Source of the DNA: Rhodobacter sp.
Lineage (GTDB): Bacteria > Pseudomonadota > Alphaproteobacteria > Rhodobacterales > Rhodobacteraceae
Direction: 5' to 3'
Assembly: GCA_020637595.1 (NCBI GenBank)
Contig: JACKKE010000004.1
Coordinates: 1 to 64,000 of the forward strand
DNA length: 64,000 bases
The notes beneath the pieces were generated by a model that was not told where the DNA came from, made no database searches, and saw only the letters and a list, made by a program, of their open reading frames with translations. The translations under genes were made by a program, and so were the position numbers. Shown piece by piece: positions 33,241-41,711 of the stretch; the stretch's first letter is position 1, and each line of letters opens with the position of its first letter.

Positions 33241-33269
33241 TTGCCCTCCCCGGACTACACTCCTATATA
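33241..33269 (+). promoter_or_regulatory. Promoter of the cation-efflux gene
   Basis: TTGCCC (33241-33246), 17-base spacer, TATATA (33264-33269), 24 bases before the ATG. One of the clearest housekeeping-type promoters in the window. Confidence 0.65.
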
Positions 33270-33293
33270 GCCGCTCGACACGGAGACCCGCCG

Positions 33294-34196
33294 ATGACCG
33301 ATCGCAACAAACTGCTGAACTATTCCGCCGGGGTCGCGTCGGTTGCCGTGGCGGTTACCTTGGTCGTGCTGAAACTCTGGGCGATGGTGATAACCGGGGC
33401 GCTGTCGGTGGCCGCCTCGCTGGCCGACAACGCGCTGGATGTGATGGTGTCGGTCGCGGCCCTGGCGGCCATCGCCTATGCCACACGCCCCGCCGACGAC
33501 GACCACGCCTTTGGCCACACCTCGGCCGAGGATCTCGCGGCGCTGCTGCAATCGGCGCTGGTGCTGATTTCGGCCGGGATGATCGGCGTGCTGGCCGTGC
33601 TGCGCCTTTTTGCAGCCGAGCCCGCGCCGGTCCACGCCGAAGGCGCCGGCATCGCCGTGATGGGCGTCTCGGTCGTGCTGACCGGGGCGCTGGTCCTCTG
33701 GCAACGCCATGTCGCCAAGGTCACCGGCAACCGGGTGGTCGCCGCCGACTCGCTGCACTACCTCGGTGACCTGCTGCCGACGCTGGGTGTGCTGGTGGCG
33801 TTGGGGGCGTCCTCGTGGTGGGGCTTGTCGCGGGTCGATTCCGCCATCGCCTTGCTTGCCGCACTGTGGCTGGCACGCAGCGGGCTGTCGATTGGCCACG
33901 GGGCCTGGAACGCCCTGATGGACCATGCCGCCCCGCCCGAGGTTCTGGACCGCATCCACGCCATTGCCGCCGATTGGCCGGGACTGATCGGCCATCACGA
34001 CCTGAAAACGCGCATGGCCGGTCACCGGACCTTCATCTCGCTGCACGTCGAACTCGACGGCAGCCAGTCGCTCAACGATGCCCACCGGATCGGCGACGGG
34101 CTGGAACACGCGCTGGAACAGGCCATCGAAGGATCCGAGGTGATTATTCATCTGGACCCGGTCGGGCCAGGATCCGGGCGCCAGATGCGCGGATGA
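33294..34196 (+). CDS. Cation diffusion facilitator, FieF-like
   Basis: A 300-residue six-helix inner-membrane exporter with a C-terminal cytoplasmic domain. All transport-site ligands of E. coli FieF/YiiP have counterparts: A-S-L-A-D-N-A-L-D (two Asp, helix 2) and L-H-Y-L-G-D (His and Asp, helix 5). The cytoplasmic-loop site D-D-H-A-F-G-H is also kept. This predicts proton-driven Zn(II), possibly Fe(II) or Cd(II), efflux. The C-terminal V-I-I-H-L-D-P ends the domain as in FieF. Confidence 0.92.
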   Translation: MTDRNKLLNYSAGVASVAVAVTLVVLKLWAMVITGALSVAASLADNALDVMVSVAALAAIAYATRPADDDHAFGHTSAEDLAALLQSALVLISAGMIGVLAVLRLFAAEPAPVHAEGAGIAVMGVSVVLTGALVLWQRHVAKVTGNRVVAADSLHYLGDLLPTLGVLVALGASSWWGLSRVDSAIALLAALWLARSGLSIGHGAWNALMDHAAPPEVLDRIHAIAADWPGLIGHHDLKTRMAGHRTFISLHVELDGSQSLNDAHRIGDGLEHALEQAIEGSEVIIHLDPVGPGSGRQMRG

Positions 34197-34205
34197 ACAT
34201 CGAGG

Positions 34206-34658
34206 TCAGTCACCCTCGTCCCCCGACGCCATCTGCTCCAGCTCCAGCAGATTGCCCTCGGGATCACGCATATAGATGATCCGGTGCGGCCGGCCCGGGC
34301 TGCCCAGGTCGGTCACCTCGCCCTGCGAGGATCCACCGCACTTCAGGATCCGGGCAATGGCCTGGGACAGATCCGGAACCGCAAAGGCAAGATGCGCATA
34401 GCCGGGCTCATTGACGGCCGGCAAGGACCGTTCGACGGTGCGATCGAATTCCATGATCTCCAGAAACGGGCCGGGATCATCGGGCAGACACAACCAGATT
34501 GCGGTCAGCCCCACCCCCGGCAGCCCGTTTCCGCGCGAAACCGCGGCCCCGACGAGCCGCGTCGCCGGGCGCCGTTCGACAAAGCCCAACGCCTTGCAGT
34601 AGAACCCGGATAACGCGGCCGCATCGCGCGCCGTCATGCTGATGTGCAGCAGCCTCAA
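34206..34658 (-). CDS. VOC family (glyoxalase-fold) protein
   Basis: A 150-residue protein of the vicinal-oxygen-chelate superfamily. The first beta strand carries H-I-S-M-T-A-R-D with a metal-ligand-like His, then S-G-F-Y-C-K-A-L-G-F; later ligands appear as F-L-E-I-M-E-F, Y-A-H-L-A-F-A-V-P-D and N-L-L-E-L-E-Q. Function could be glyoxalase, dioxygenase or resistance. Start is TTG at 34658, kept because the next ATG (34637) would remove the first strand. Begins 13 bases after the M3 peptidase stop on the same strand. Confidence 0.82.
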   Translation of the reverse strand: MRLLHISMTARDAAALSGFYCKALGFVERRPATRLVGAAVSRGNGLPGVGLTAIWLCLPDDPGPFLEIMEFDRTVERSLPAVNEPGYAHLAFAVPDLSQAIARILKCGGSSQGEVTDLGSPGRPHRIIYMRDPEGNLLELEQMASGDEGD

Positions 34659-34671
34659 GGGATCCCGGCCC

Positions 34672-36681
34672 TCACACCTCGACCAGCCCCCGCCCCTTCA
34701 ACAACGCCTCGACCCCCGGCATCGACCCGCGGAACGCCTTATACAGTGTCTCGGCCTCGTCCGATCCGCCCGCCGACAGGATGAAACGCTCCAGCTTCTC
34801 GGCAGTCGCGGCGTCAAAGGCATCGCCGGTCTCCTCGAAGGCCTCAAAGGCGTCGGCGTCCATCACTTCGGACCACATGTAGCTGTAATAGCCGCTGGAA
34901 TAGCCATCGCCGGCAAAGACATGGGCGAAATGCGGCGTCGCGTGGCGCATGCGGATCGCCCGCGGCAGGCCGATCGCCTCCAGCACCTCGGCCTGTTTCT
35001 GCATCGGATCGGCGGGCGGGGGCCCGTCGTGGAACTCCAGATCCACCAGCGCCGAGGCGACGAACTCCACCGTGGCAAAGCCCTGATCCCAGGTTGCCGC
35101 CCCCTTCAGCTTTGCGCGCAGATCGGCCGGCATCGGCTCGCCGGTCTTCCAGTGCCGGGCATGGGTCTCGATGACCTCGGGCACCTCCAGCCAGTGTTCG
35201 AAAAGCTGCGAAGGCAGTTCGACGAAATCCCGCGCCACCGAGGTGCCGGAAATGAACCCGTAGGTCACATCCGTCAGCATCCCGTGCAGCGCATGGCCGA
35301 ATTCGTGGAACAGCGTGCGCGCGTCGTCCCAGCTGAGCAGCGCCGGCTCGCCCTTGGCAAAGTTGCAGACATTGACCACGACCGGCCGCACCTCGCCCCC
35401 CAGCTTGCGCTGATTGCGGAAGTTCGACATCCACGCGCCCGACCGCTTCGACGGCCGCGCGAAATAATCGCCGATGAACACCGCCATGTGGCGGCCGTCA
35501 CGGGTGACCTCCCAGGCGCGGGCGTCGGGATGGTAGAGCGGCACGTCCAGCGGCCGGAACTCCAGCCCGAACAGCCGGTGCGCCACATCAAAGGCCGCGG
35601 CGATCATCGCGTCGAGCGAGAGATAGGGCTTCAACGCCGCCTCGTCGAAGTCATGCAGCTGCGCGCGTCGCTTCTCGGCGTAATAGCGCCAGTCCCAAGG
35701 TTCCAGCGGACCGCTATAGCCGTCCGCATGCAGCAAGGCCTCCATCGCCGCGGCGTCCCGTTCCGCGGCCACGCGCGCCGGCGCCCAGACCCGCATCAAC
35801 AATTCGCGCACCGTCTCCGGGCTGCCCGCCATCTCGGTTTCCAGCTTGTAACTGGCGAAATTTGCATAGCCCAGCAGCTGCGCCCGCTCGGCGCGCAGCG
35901 CCAGCGTCTCGGCGGTGATCGCCCGGTTGTCGGTCTCCCCCCCGTTCGCCCCGCGCGCGCCCCAGGCCTCATAGGCCTTCTCGCGCAGATCACGCCGCGT
36001 CGAATATTGCAGGAAAGGCACGATCAGCGACCGGTTCAGCGTCACCACATGACCCTCGCGCCCGCGCTCCCGGGCCGCCGCAGCCGCCGTGTCGATGACG
36101 AAATCGGGCAGCCCCGCCAGATCGTCGAGCGGCATGAACCAGTCGCGCTCGTCCGCCAGCAGGTTCTGGGTGAACTGGGTGCCCAGGCTGGCCAGCCGCG
36201 ACTTCACCGCCGCCATCCGGTCCGAGCCCCCCTTGTCCAGCGCCGCGCCGGCGCGCAGGAACATCCGCCGGTAAAGCATCAGCACGCGGTCCTGCTCGGG
36301 CGTCAGATCCAGGGCCTCACGCCCCTCCCACAGCGCCTCGATGCGCGCGAACAGCGCCGCATTGGCGGTGATCTCGGACGAATACTGCGAAAGCTTCGGC
36401 GCCAGATCCCGGCTCAAGGCCTCGCGCGCCGGGTTCGAATCCGCACCGACCAGATTGTAAAACACCCCCGAAACCCGATCGAGCAGCGCATCCGCCTGCT
36501 CCAGCGCCTCGATGGTGTTGGCGAATGTCGGCGCCTCAGGGTTCGCGACGATCGCCGCCACCGCCGCGCGCCCCTCGGCCAAGGCCGCGTCAAACGCAGG
36601 CGCGAAATCCGCGTCCTCGATGGCATCGAAGGGCGGCAGGCCGAAAGGGCCGGTCCAGTCGGTCAAAAACGGGTTGGTCAT
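34672..36681 (-). CDS. M3 family metallopeptidase (oligopeptidase A/Dcp type)
   Basis: A 669-residue zinc oligopeptidase cleaving short peptides in the cytoplasm. The zinc motif L-F-H-E-F-G-H-A-L-H lies near residue 465 (H-E-x-x-H), followed about 25 residues later by the third ligand in F-V-E-L-P-S-Q. N-terminus M-T-N-P-F-L-T-D-W matches PrlC/Dcp-type enzymes. Length (normal about 680) is complete. Probably followed in one transcript by the VOC gene. Confidence 0.93.
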   Translation of the reverse strand: MTNPFLTDWTGPFGLPPFDAIEDADFAPAFDAALAEGRAAVAAIVANPEAPTFANTIEALEQADALLDRVSGVFYNLVGADSNPAREALSRDLAPKLSQYSSEITANAALFARIEALWEGREALDLTPEQDRVLMLYRRMFLRAGAALDKGGSDRMAAVKSRLASLGTQFTQNLLADERDWFMPLDDLAGLPDFVIDTAAAAARERGREGHVVTLNRSLIVPFLQYSTRRDLREKAYEAWGARGANGGETDNRAITAETLALRAERAQLLGYANFASYKLETEMAGSPETVRELLMRVWAPARVAAERDAAAMEALLHADGYSGPLEPWDWRYYAEKRRAQLHDFDEAALKPYLSLDAMIAAAFDVAHRLFGLEFRPLDVPLYHPDARAWEVTRDGRHMAVFIGDYFARPSKRSGAWMSNFRNQRKLGGEVRPVVVNVCNFAKGEPALLSWDDARTLFHEFGHALHGMLTDVTYGFISGTSVARDFVELPSQLFEHWLEVPEVIETHARHWKTGEPMPADLRAKLKGAATWDQGFATVEFVASALVDLEFHDGPPPADPMQKQAEVLEAIGLPRAIRMRHATPHFAHVFAGDGYSSGYYSYMWSEVMDADAFEAFEETGDAFDAATAEKLERFILSAGGSDEAETLYKAFRGSMPGVEALLKGRGLVEV

Positions 36682-36744
36682 CGCTCAGAGGCCTTCGTCA
36701 GAATGGGTGGTCTGACCGCATAGAGGCGCAGTTTCCCGGCAGGC

Positions 36745-37293
36745 TCAACCGCCGATCTGCGCGCAAAGCACCTCGCTCTCGACGAGTTGCGCAAAATCGG
36801 GCTCCAACAGCGCCATTGTCGCATCGAAAAGCGTCTGCGCGTCCATCTTGCCCGGCAGATCGAACCCCAGCACCGCGTCACGCACCACGGTCACCGCGAA
36901 CCCCAGATCCGCCGCCGCCCGCACCGTCGAGTTGACGCAGAACCCGGCCACCGCACCGACGACGAACAACCGCCCGATCCCCAGGCCGCGCAGATGCGCC
37001 TCCAGACCGGTCGAGGCAAAGGCGGACGAGGTCACCTTGACGAACACCGCCTCGCCCGGTGCGGCCTCGGCGCAGGGCATCGGCGCAAACCCGGGTGCCT
37101 CGGGATGAAACGGCCGCGCCGGATCGTCCTGGCGATGGCGCACATGCACCACCGGCACCTCCGCCGCGCGACACGCAGCCACCAACCGCGCAATCGCCGC
37201 CCCCGCCCCGGGGTTCACACAATCGCGCCCTGCATCGAGCCGCACCTGCATCTCGCGCTGCATGTCGATGATCACCAGCGCCGACGCAGACAT
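36745..37293 (-). CDS. Isochorismatase-family cysteine hydrolase
   Basis: A 182-residue hydrolase of the isochorismatase/nicotinamidase superfamily. The triad is visible: Asp10 in L-V-I-I-D-M-Q, Lys86 in F-V-K-V-T-S-S-A-F, and Cys119 in A-V-A-G-F-C-V-N-S-T, with the preceding cis-peptide V-G-A-V-A. The substrate (amide or ester) is unknown. It lies downstream of argF on the same strand, separated by strong hairpins. Confidence 0.87.
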   Translation of the reverse strand: MSASALVIIDMQREMQVRLDAGRDCVNPGAGAAIARLVAACRAAEVPVVHVRHRQDDPARPFHPEAPGFAPMPCAEAAPGEAVFVKVTSSAFASTGLEAHLRGLGIGRLFVVGAVAGFCVNSTVRAAADLGFAVTVVRDAVLGFDLPGKMDAQTLFDATMALLEPDFAQLVESEVLCAQIGG

Positions 37294-37331
37294 GCCCTCA
37301 GCCTTTCATCTTGCCCCAAATACGCACGACG

Positions 37332-37375
37332 CCCCCCTTGAGCGCGGGGGGTTGGGGGGGCGAGGAGCCCCCAAC
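37332..37375 (-). terminator. Two G/C hairpins after argF
   Basis: GTTGGGGG/CCCCCAAC (37351-37358 with 37368-37375) and CCCCCC/GGGGGG (37332-37337 with 37346-37351) lie just past the argF stop. They share one base and no T-tract follows, so termination is likely but unproven. Confidence 0.35.
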
Positions 37376-37381
37376 ACAGGC

Positions 37382-38308
37382 TCAAACCCCCAGACACCAG
37401 CGCATCACGGCCTTCTGCGCGTGCAGCCGGTTCTCGGCCTCGTCCCAGATCACCGACTGCGGCCCGTCCATCACCTCGCTGGTGACCTCCTCGTCGCGAT
37501 GCGCCGGCAGGCAATGCATGAACAGCGCGTCGGGCTTGGCCTCCGCCATCAGGCGCTCGTTCACCTGATAGGGGCGCAGCTGGTTGTGGCGGCGCTCGCG
37601 GGTCGACTGGCTGTCATGCATCGACACCCAGGTGTCGGTGACGATCAGATCCGCCCCCTGCACCGCCTGCATCGGGTCGCGCACGATCTGCACGTCGCGG
37701 CCCTTGTCGCGGGCATAGCGCACCCACTCATTCTCTGGGTCCAGGGTCTGCGGCCCGGTAAAGGTCAGGTCGAAGCCGAACTGCCCGGCGGCGTGCAGCA
37801 TCGAGGCGCAGACGTTGTTGCCGTCGCCCGACCAGACCACGCGCTTGCCGGCGATCGGGCCGCGGTGTTCCTCGTAGGTCAGCACGTCAGCCATGATCTG
37901 GCAGGGGTGGGTGCGGTTGGTCAGCCCGTTGATGACGGGAACCGAGGAATATTCGGCCAGCTCGTGCAGCACCGATTCCTCGAAGGTGCGGATCATGATC
38001 AGGTCGACATAGCGGCTGAGGACGCGCGCGGTGTCGGCGATGGTTTCACCATGCCCCAGCTGCATGTCGGCGCCCGACAGGATCATCGTCTGCCCGCCCA
38101 TCTGGCGCACACCGACATCAAAAGACACCCGGGTCCGGGTCGAGGGCTTTTCGAAGATCAGCGCGACCATGCGGCCGGCCAGCGGCTGGTCGTCGTCGGG
38201 CGCGGCCTTGGGCCGGCCATTGCGCGCGGTTTTCATCGCCGCGGCCTGGTCGATCATGCCCCTGAGATCGGCGGCGTCGGTGGTGTGGATATCGAGAAAA
38301 TGGTTCAT
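37382..38308 (-). CDS. argF: Ornithine carbamoyltransferase
   Basis: A 308-residue enzyme converting ornithine and carbamoyl phosphate to citrulline in arginine synthesis. Carbamoyl-phosphate motif S-T-R-T-R lies at residues 56-60, H-P-C-Q-I near 133, and the ornithine-side motif H-C-L-P-A-H-R near 266. Start M-N-H-F-L-D-I is typical for alphaproteobacteria. It follows argD by 93 bases, which hold a GC hairpin. Confidence 0.97.
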   Translation of the reverse strand: MNHFLDIHTTDAADLRGMIDQAAAMKTARNGRPKAAPDDDQPLAGRMVALIFEKPSTRTRVSFDVGVRQMGGQTMILSGADMQLGHGETIADTARVLSRYVDLIMIRTFEESVLHELAEYSSVPVINGLTNRTHPCQIMADVLTYEEHRGPIAGKRVVWSGDGNNVCASMLHAAGQFGFDLTFTGPQTLDPENEWVRYARDKGRDVQIVRDPMQAVQGADLIVTDTWVSMHDSQSTRERRHNQLRPYQVNERLMAEAKPDALFMHCLPAHRDEEVTSEVMDGPQSVIWDEAENRLHAQKAVMRWCLGV

Positions 38309-38335
38309 GGCACGGTCTTTCTGAAACCGGGGGGA

Positions 38336-38352
38336 AGGGGGCGCTGCCCCCT
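38336..38352 (-). terminator. Hairpin between argD and argF
   Basis: Perfect 7-bp stem AGGGGGC/GCCCCCT with 3-base loop, no T-tract. Possibly attenuating or stabilising within the argD-argF transcript. Confidence 0.3.
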
Positions 38353-38401
38353 CTGCGGCTGCGCCGCATTCACCCCCGGCGTATTGTCGGCAAGATGAAA
38401 C

Positions 38402-39574
38402 TCACACCGCCTCATGCGCGGTGGCGGCAGCGTCGAGGCGGGTGACAGCCTCGGCGATATCCGCATCGGGGATGTTCAGCGCGGGCAGCAGGCGCAGCAC
38501 GTTGTCGGCGGCGGGGACCACCAGCACGCCGGCGTCGCGCGCGGCGGCGGTCAGTTCGGTGTTGGGCGCCTTGCACTTCAGCCCCAGCATCAACCCCGAT
38601 CCGCGCACCGACTCGAAGCTGTCGGGATGCGCGGCGACCAGCCCTTCCAGCTTTTGCCGCAAGAGGCCCGCCTTGCGGTTCACCTCGGCCAGGAAAGCCG
38701 GGTCCGAGACGATCTGCATCACCTTCAGCCCGACCGCGCAGGCCAGCGGGTTGCCGCCATAGGTCGAGCCATGCGTGCCCGCGACCATGCCCGAGGCCGC
38801 GTTTTCGGTGGCCAGCACCGCGCCCAGCGGGAAGCCGCCGCCGATGCCCTTGGCGACCATCATGATGTCCGGGGTGACGCCCGCCCATTCATGCGCGAAG
38901 AGCTTGCCGGTGCGGCCGACGCCGCACTGCACCTCGTCGAGGATCAGGAGCGCGCCGGTGCGATCGCAGGCCTCGCGGATCGCCTTGAGGTCGGCCTCGG
39001 GCATCGGGCGGATACCGCCCTCGCCCTGCACCGGCTCGACCATCACCGCGCAGATGCTGTCATCCATCGCCGCGTTGAACGCCGCCATGTCGCCCCAGGG
39101 CAGTTGCTTGAAGCCCGGCATCAGCGGGCCGAAGCCCTTGACCATCTTTTCGGACCCGGCGGCGGCGATGGCGGCGGTCGAGCGGCCGTGGAACGCACCT
39201 TCGAAGGTCAGGATCGTCGCGCGCGGGGCGCCTTTTTCATAGTGATACTTGCGCGCCATCTTGATCGCGAGTTCCGCGGTCTCGGTGCCCGAGTTGGTGA
39301 AGAACACCGTGTCGGCAAAGGTCTTGTCGACCAGAAGATCGGCCAGCGCCTGCTGTTCCGGAATCTTGTAGAGGTTCGACACATGCCACAGCTTGCCGGC
39401 CTGTTCGGTCAGCGTCGCCACCAGCTCGGGGTTGGCGTGACCCAGCGCATTCACCGCGATCCCCGCGCCCATGTCGAGGAATCGGCGCCCGTCCGCCTCG
39501 ATCAGCCAGGAACCCTCGCCCTTCACAAAGGACAGGGGCGCGCGCGAATAGGTGGGCAGAACGGACGAGATCAT
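38402..39574 (-). CDS. argD: Acetylornithine/succinyldiaminopimelate aminotransferase family
   Basis: A 390-residue class III PLP aminotransferase, converting N-acetylglutamate semialdehyde to N-acetylornithine. Hallmarks: N-S-G-T-E-T-A-E-L-A-I-K-M-A-R, F-H-G-R-S, L-D-E-V-Q-C-G-V-G-R-T-G-K and the PLP lysine Lys242 in M-V-A-K-G-I-G-G-G-F-P. The start at 39574 (M-I-S-S-V-L-P-T-Y) has AAAGGG upstream. It is the gene before argF on the minus strand, the usual pairing in this order. Confidence 0.94.
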   Translation of the reverse strand: MISSVLPTYSRAPLSFVKGEGSWLIEADGRRFLDMGAGIAVNALGHANPELVATLTEQAGKLWHVSNLYKIPEQQALADLLVDKTFADTVFFTNSGTETAELAIKMARKYHYEKGAPRATILTFEGAFHGRSTAAIAAAGSEKMVKGFGPLMPGFKQLPWGDMAAFNAAMDDSICAVMVEPVQGEGGIRPMPEADLKAIREACDRTGALLILDEVQCGVGRTGKLFAHEWAGVTPDIMMVAKGIGGGFPLGAVLATENAASGMVAGTHGSTYGGNPLACAVGLKVMQIVSDPAFLAEVNRKAGLLRQKLEGLVAAHPDSFESVRGSGLMLGLKCKAPNTELTAAARDAGVLVVPAADNVLRLLPALNIPDADIAEAVTRLDAAATAHEAV

Positions 39575-39799
39575 GGGAATACCCTTTGAAGCGAAGGCCC
39601 ATTCGTGCCGAAGGCAGCGGGCCAAGTCAATGCAGGTTCAGGGGGATCGGGGGTGCCCGGCAGGCGGGCATGACCAAGCGGACGCGTCAGCGTCGGCGTC
39701 GCAGATCGGCAGAGAGGGCGATCAAAGTGGTCATGCACCAGCCCATAGCGCGATTTCGGCGCCGTGTCGATGGGGCATTTGGCCGGCCGGCAAGCGCGG

Positions 39800-40024
39800 T
39801 CAGCCGCGCAGGCTTCCCATGCGGATCAACTTGAGGATCAGCAGAACCACAGGCGTGGCATGCATCACCAGGTCGAAGATATCGATCGGGCGCGTCAACG
39901 TCCCCGAAGCCAGCATCTTCAGCTTTTCCCACAGATGCGGTTCGGGGAAGAACGGCGCGAGCCCCAGCACCAGAGCCGCGAGGATCAGCACATTCAGCGG
40001 GATCTGGTCGAGGAAAGAAAGCAT
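39800..40024 (-). CDS. Small two-helix membrane protein
   Basis: A 74-residue hydrophobic protein with two membrane segments (L-N-V-L-I-L-A-A-L-V-L-G-L and V-V-L-L-I-L-K-L-I) joined by P-H-L-W-E-K-L-K-M-L-A-S-G-T-L-T-R-P-I-D-I. Similar small proteins in Rhodobacteraceae are, as I recall, sometimes labelled 'RND transporter', which the length does not support. Ribosome site AAAGGCG. The 225 bases between it and the argD start hold no other gene I can support. Confidence 0.7.
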   Translation of the reverse strand: MLSFLDQIPLNVLILAALVLGLAPFFPEPHLWEKLKMLASGTLTRPIDIFDLVMHATPVVLLILKLIRMGSLRG

Positions 40025-40279
40025 GACGGCGCGCCTTTGGTTGCGGTGGCGTTCAGGTAGGCCCCCTGTGCGAGGGGCACAACCCCCGGGCCCTGCGGCA
40101 AAGACGCCCGAACTGCCGCCTTGCCCGATCTTCGCGCAGCGCGTATCCCTAGTGCCGACCTGCCCTTTTTCTGTGCGTGCGATGCCCCTCTCCCTGCGTT
40201 CACCCCCCTTCGCCGCTGGCGCAGCCCTGCGGGCAACCCTGGCGCCGCTGCGTTCTGTGACCGGCGGGACATCTGGCGC

Positions 40280-40915
40280 ATGACCCTGCTCGCTGCCCTT
40301 CGCCGCGCGCCGGTCTGGTTGCTGGTGCTGACGCTGTGCCTGTCGGCCTGCTTTGAATCCGAGCCGCTGCGCGACGCCGCCGAGCGCGGGCTGCAACCGA
40401 CATCGGGGCCGGCGCAGATCACCGTTCTGAACCGGTCAGTGACCGTGGCCGGGCCTGCGGGTTACTGCATCGACGCCGAGGCAACGCGCGAATCCAGCAT
40501 CGAGGCCTTTGCCCTGCTGGTGCGCTGCCGCGGCACGCTGCGCCCGGCGCCGGTGCTCAGTGCGACGGTGACCGGCGTGCCCGCCCCCGACAGCGGCGAC
40601 CCGGGCGCGCTGCGCCGCCTGACCGAGTTCCTTCCGACCCCGGCCGGACGCGCACAGCTGTCGCGCTCTGGCGATCCGGCGGATGTGACGGTGCGCGAGG
40701 TGACGCTGTCCGACAACGCGATCTGGCTGCTGGTCACCGACACCGGCAACCCCGCCAGCTTCGACCAGACCTATTGGCGCGCGGTGCTGCCGATCGCCGG
40801 CCGGATCGTCACCCTGTCGGTGCTGGCCGCACAAGAGCATCCGATGGAGGCCGGCAGCGGCCTGACCATCCTGCGGGGCTTTGTGCGGCGGATGCGGGCG
40901 GTGAACGGCGGCTGA
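40280..40915 (+). CDS. Hypothetical lipoprotein
   Basis: A 211-residue exported lipoprotein: basic start, hydrophobic run, and lipobox L-S-A-C-F at about residues 22-26. The mature protein has two further cysteines (Y-C-I-D-A-E and V-R-C-R-G) about 30 residues apart that could form a disulfide. The rest is a mixed alpha/beta domain without a motif I recognise. Start ATG at 40280 was chosen because it gives a proper signal sequence; the frame is open 160 bases further upstream. Convergent with the next gene, 13 bases apart. Confidence 0.75.
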   Translation: MTLLAALRRAPVWLLVLTLCLSACFESEPLRDAAERGLQPTSGPAQITVLNRSVTVAGPAGYCIDAEATRESSIEAFALLVRCRGTLRPAPVLSATVTGVPAPDSGDPGALRRLTEFLPTPAGRAQLSRSGDPADVTVREVTLSDNAIWLLVTDTGNPASFDQTYWRAVLPIAGRIVTLSVLAAQEHPMEAGSGLTILRGFVRRMRAVNGG

Positions 40916-40928
40916 GGCCTGACGTCGA

Positions 40929-41423
40929 TTAAGGACCAGCCGGGGCCGGTTGTGCGACTGGCGGGGTTCCAAGGGACTGATAGGCGCTCATCAGGTCTAT
41001 TCCGAACAGGCGAATCCCAACGGCCAGAACGATCAGAACCAGGGTGTAGATCGCCGAGGCGATGATGCCGGTCACCACCTGATTGGAAAAAGAACCCTGC
41101 GTGGTTACATCAGTTGCTGCTTTTTCGATCCGAGCAGTAATCGCCTCGACGCCGATGTCGTGCCGCGCCTCGTCGACCGTTTGGTTCGCGAAGGCAATCA
41201 GGATGTCACGCGCGTCTTTGCGATAACGCTCCAGTTGATCCGCTGTTGATGCGACCCGTGCAAATGCGAGGTCTTCGTCTTTTGTGGGGTTGCGTCCATG
41301 CTGGTCGGCAAACTCGCTGGCCCACGACCGCTTATGCCGCTTGTAGAGGGCATAGGCTGTCAAGGCTTCGATATCGTCGCCGGCTGCGCCGAGCAGGTCA
41401 AAGACCTTGTTCTCGCTCGCCAT
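40929..41423 (-). CDS. Hypothetical C-terminally anchored membrane protein (AT-richer module)
   Basis: A 164-residue protein I do not recognise. The first 115 residues are charged and helical (I-E-A-L-T-A-Y-A-L-Y-K-R-H-K-R-S-W, later Q-L-E-R-Y-R-K-D-A-R) and end in one membrane segment near 120-142, with a Pro/Ala-rich tail. The topology suggests a cytoplasmic helical domain anchored at the C-terminus. Base composition (about 55% GC in the line I counted, 41221-41280) is clearly below its neighbours, suggesting recent arrival. It starts 2 bases after the 63-residue gene, so the two form one unit. Confidence 0.65.
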   Translation of the reverse strand: MASENKVFDLLGAAGDDIEALTAYALYKRHKRSWASEFADQHGRNPTKDEDLAFARVASTADQLERYRKDARDILIAFANQTVDEARHDIGVEAITARIEKAATDVTTQGSFSNQVVTGIIASAIYTLVLIVLAVGIRLFGIDLMSAYQSLGTPPVAQPAPAGP

Positions 41424-41425
41424 TG

Positions 41426-41617
41426 TTACGCAGGTTTCTTGTGTCCGGCCAAAGCTGCCGCTGCGGCGCTCTTTGCAGCCGCATAGGTGTCGCTATTGAG
41501 TGTCACGACACGCCCACCGTTGGGGGTGCTTGACGTGGTGAACTTACCACTGCGGGATTCTCGTCCGACAACCTGAACGCGGTAATAGGTCGAACCGTCC
41601 TTGCTTTGCGCTTGCAT
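41426..41617 (-). CDS. Hypothetical small protein, first gene of AT-richer module
   Basis: A 63-residue protein with a predicted beta-rich core (Y-Y-R-V-Q-V-V-G-R-E-S, G-G-R-V-V-T-L-N-S-D) and a helical Ala/Lys tail (A-A-A-K-S-A-A-A-A-A-L-A-G-H-K-K). No signal or membrane segment. It recalls small SPOR-like or DNA-binding beta folds only in general shape, so I give no function. Ribosome site weak (CAGAGA). Promoter-like elements overlapping an inverted repeat lie just upstream (41645-41674). Confidence 0.6.
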   Translation of the reverse strand: MQAQSKDGSTYYRVQVVGRESRSGKFTTSSTPNGGRVVTLNSDTYAAAKSAAAAALAGHKKPA

Positions 41618-41644
41618 TCTCTGAACTTCTGACCGTGGGCGGGG

Positions 41645-41674
41645 CAGTTACGAGTTTGATACCATTCCTCAAAC
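41645..41674 (-). promoter_or_regulatory. Promoter with overlapping inverted repeat for the two-gene module
   Basis: On the minus strand TTGAGG (41672-41667), 16-base spacer, TAACTG (41650-41645). A perfect 6-bp inverted repeat GTTTGA/TCAAAC (41654-41659 and 41669-41674) spans the -35 and spacer, as an autoregulatory operator would. Confidence 0.4.
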
Positions 41675-41711
41675 CATTTAGGTAGGAAAAACGAAAACCC
41701 CTAACAATCCG

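Noticed and set aside
37311..37381. Simple-repeat tract of G and C after argF as a special regulatory repeat.
   Set aside because: It resolves into two ordinary overlapping hairpins near a stop codon; no repeat unit is present.
40929..41711. Integrated mobile element around the AT-richer module.
   Set aside because: No transposase, integrase, tRNA or flanking direct repeat is visible; only composition suggests transfer.
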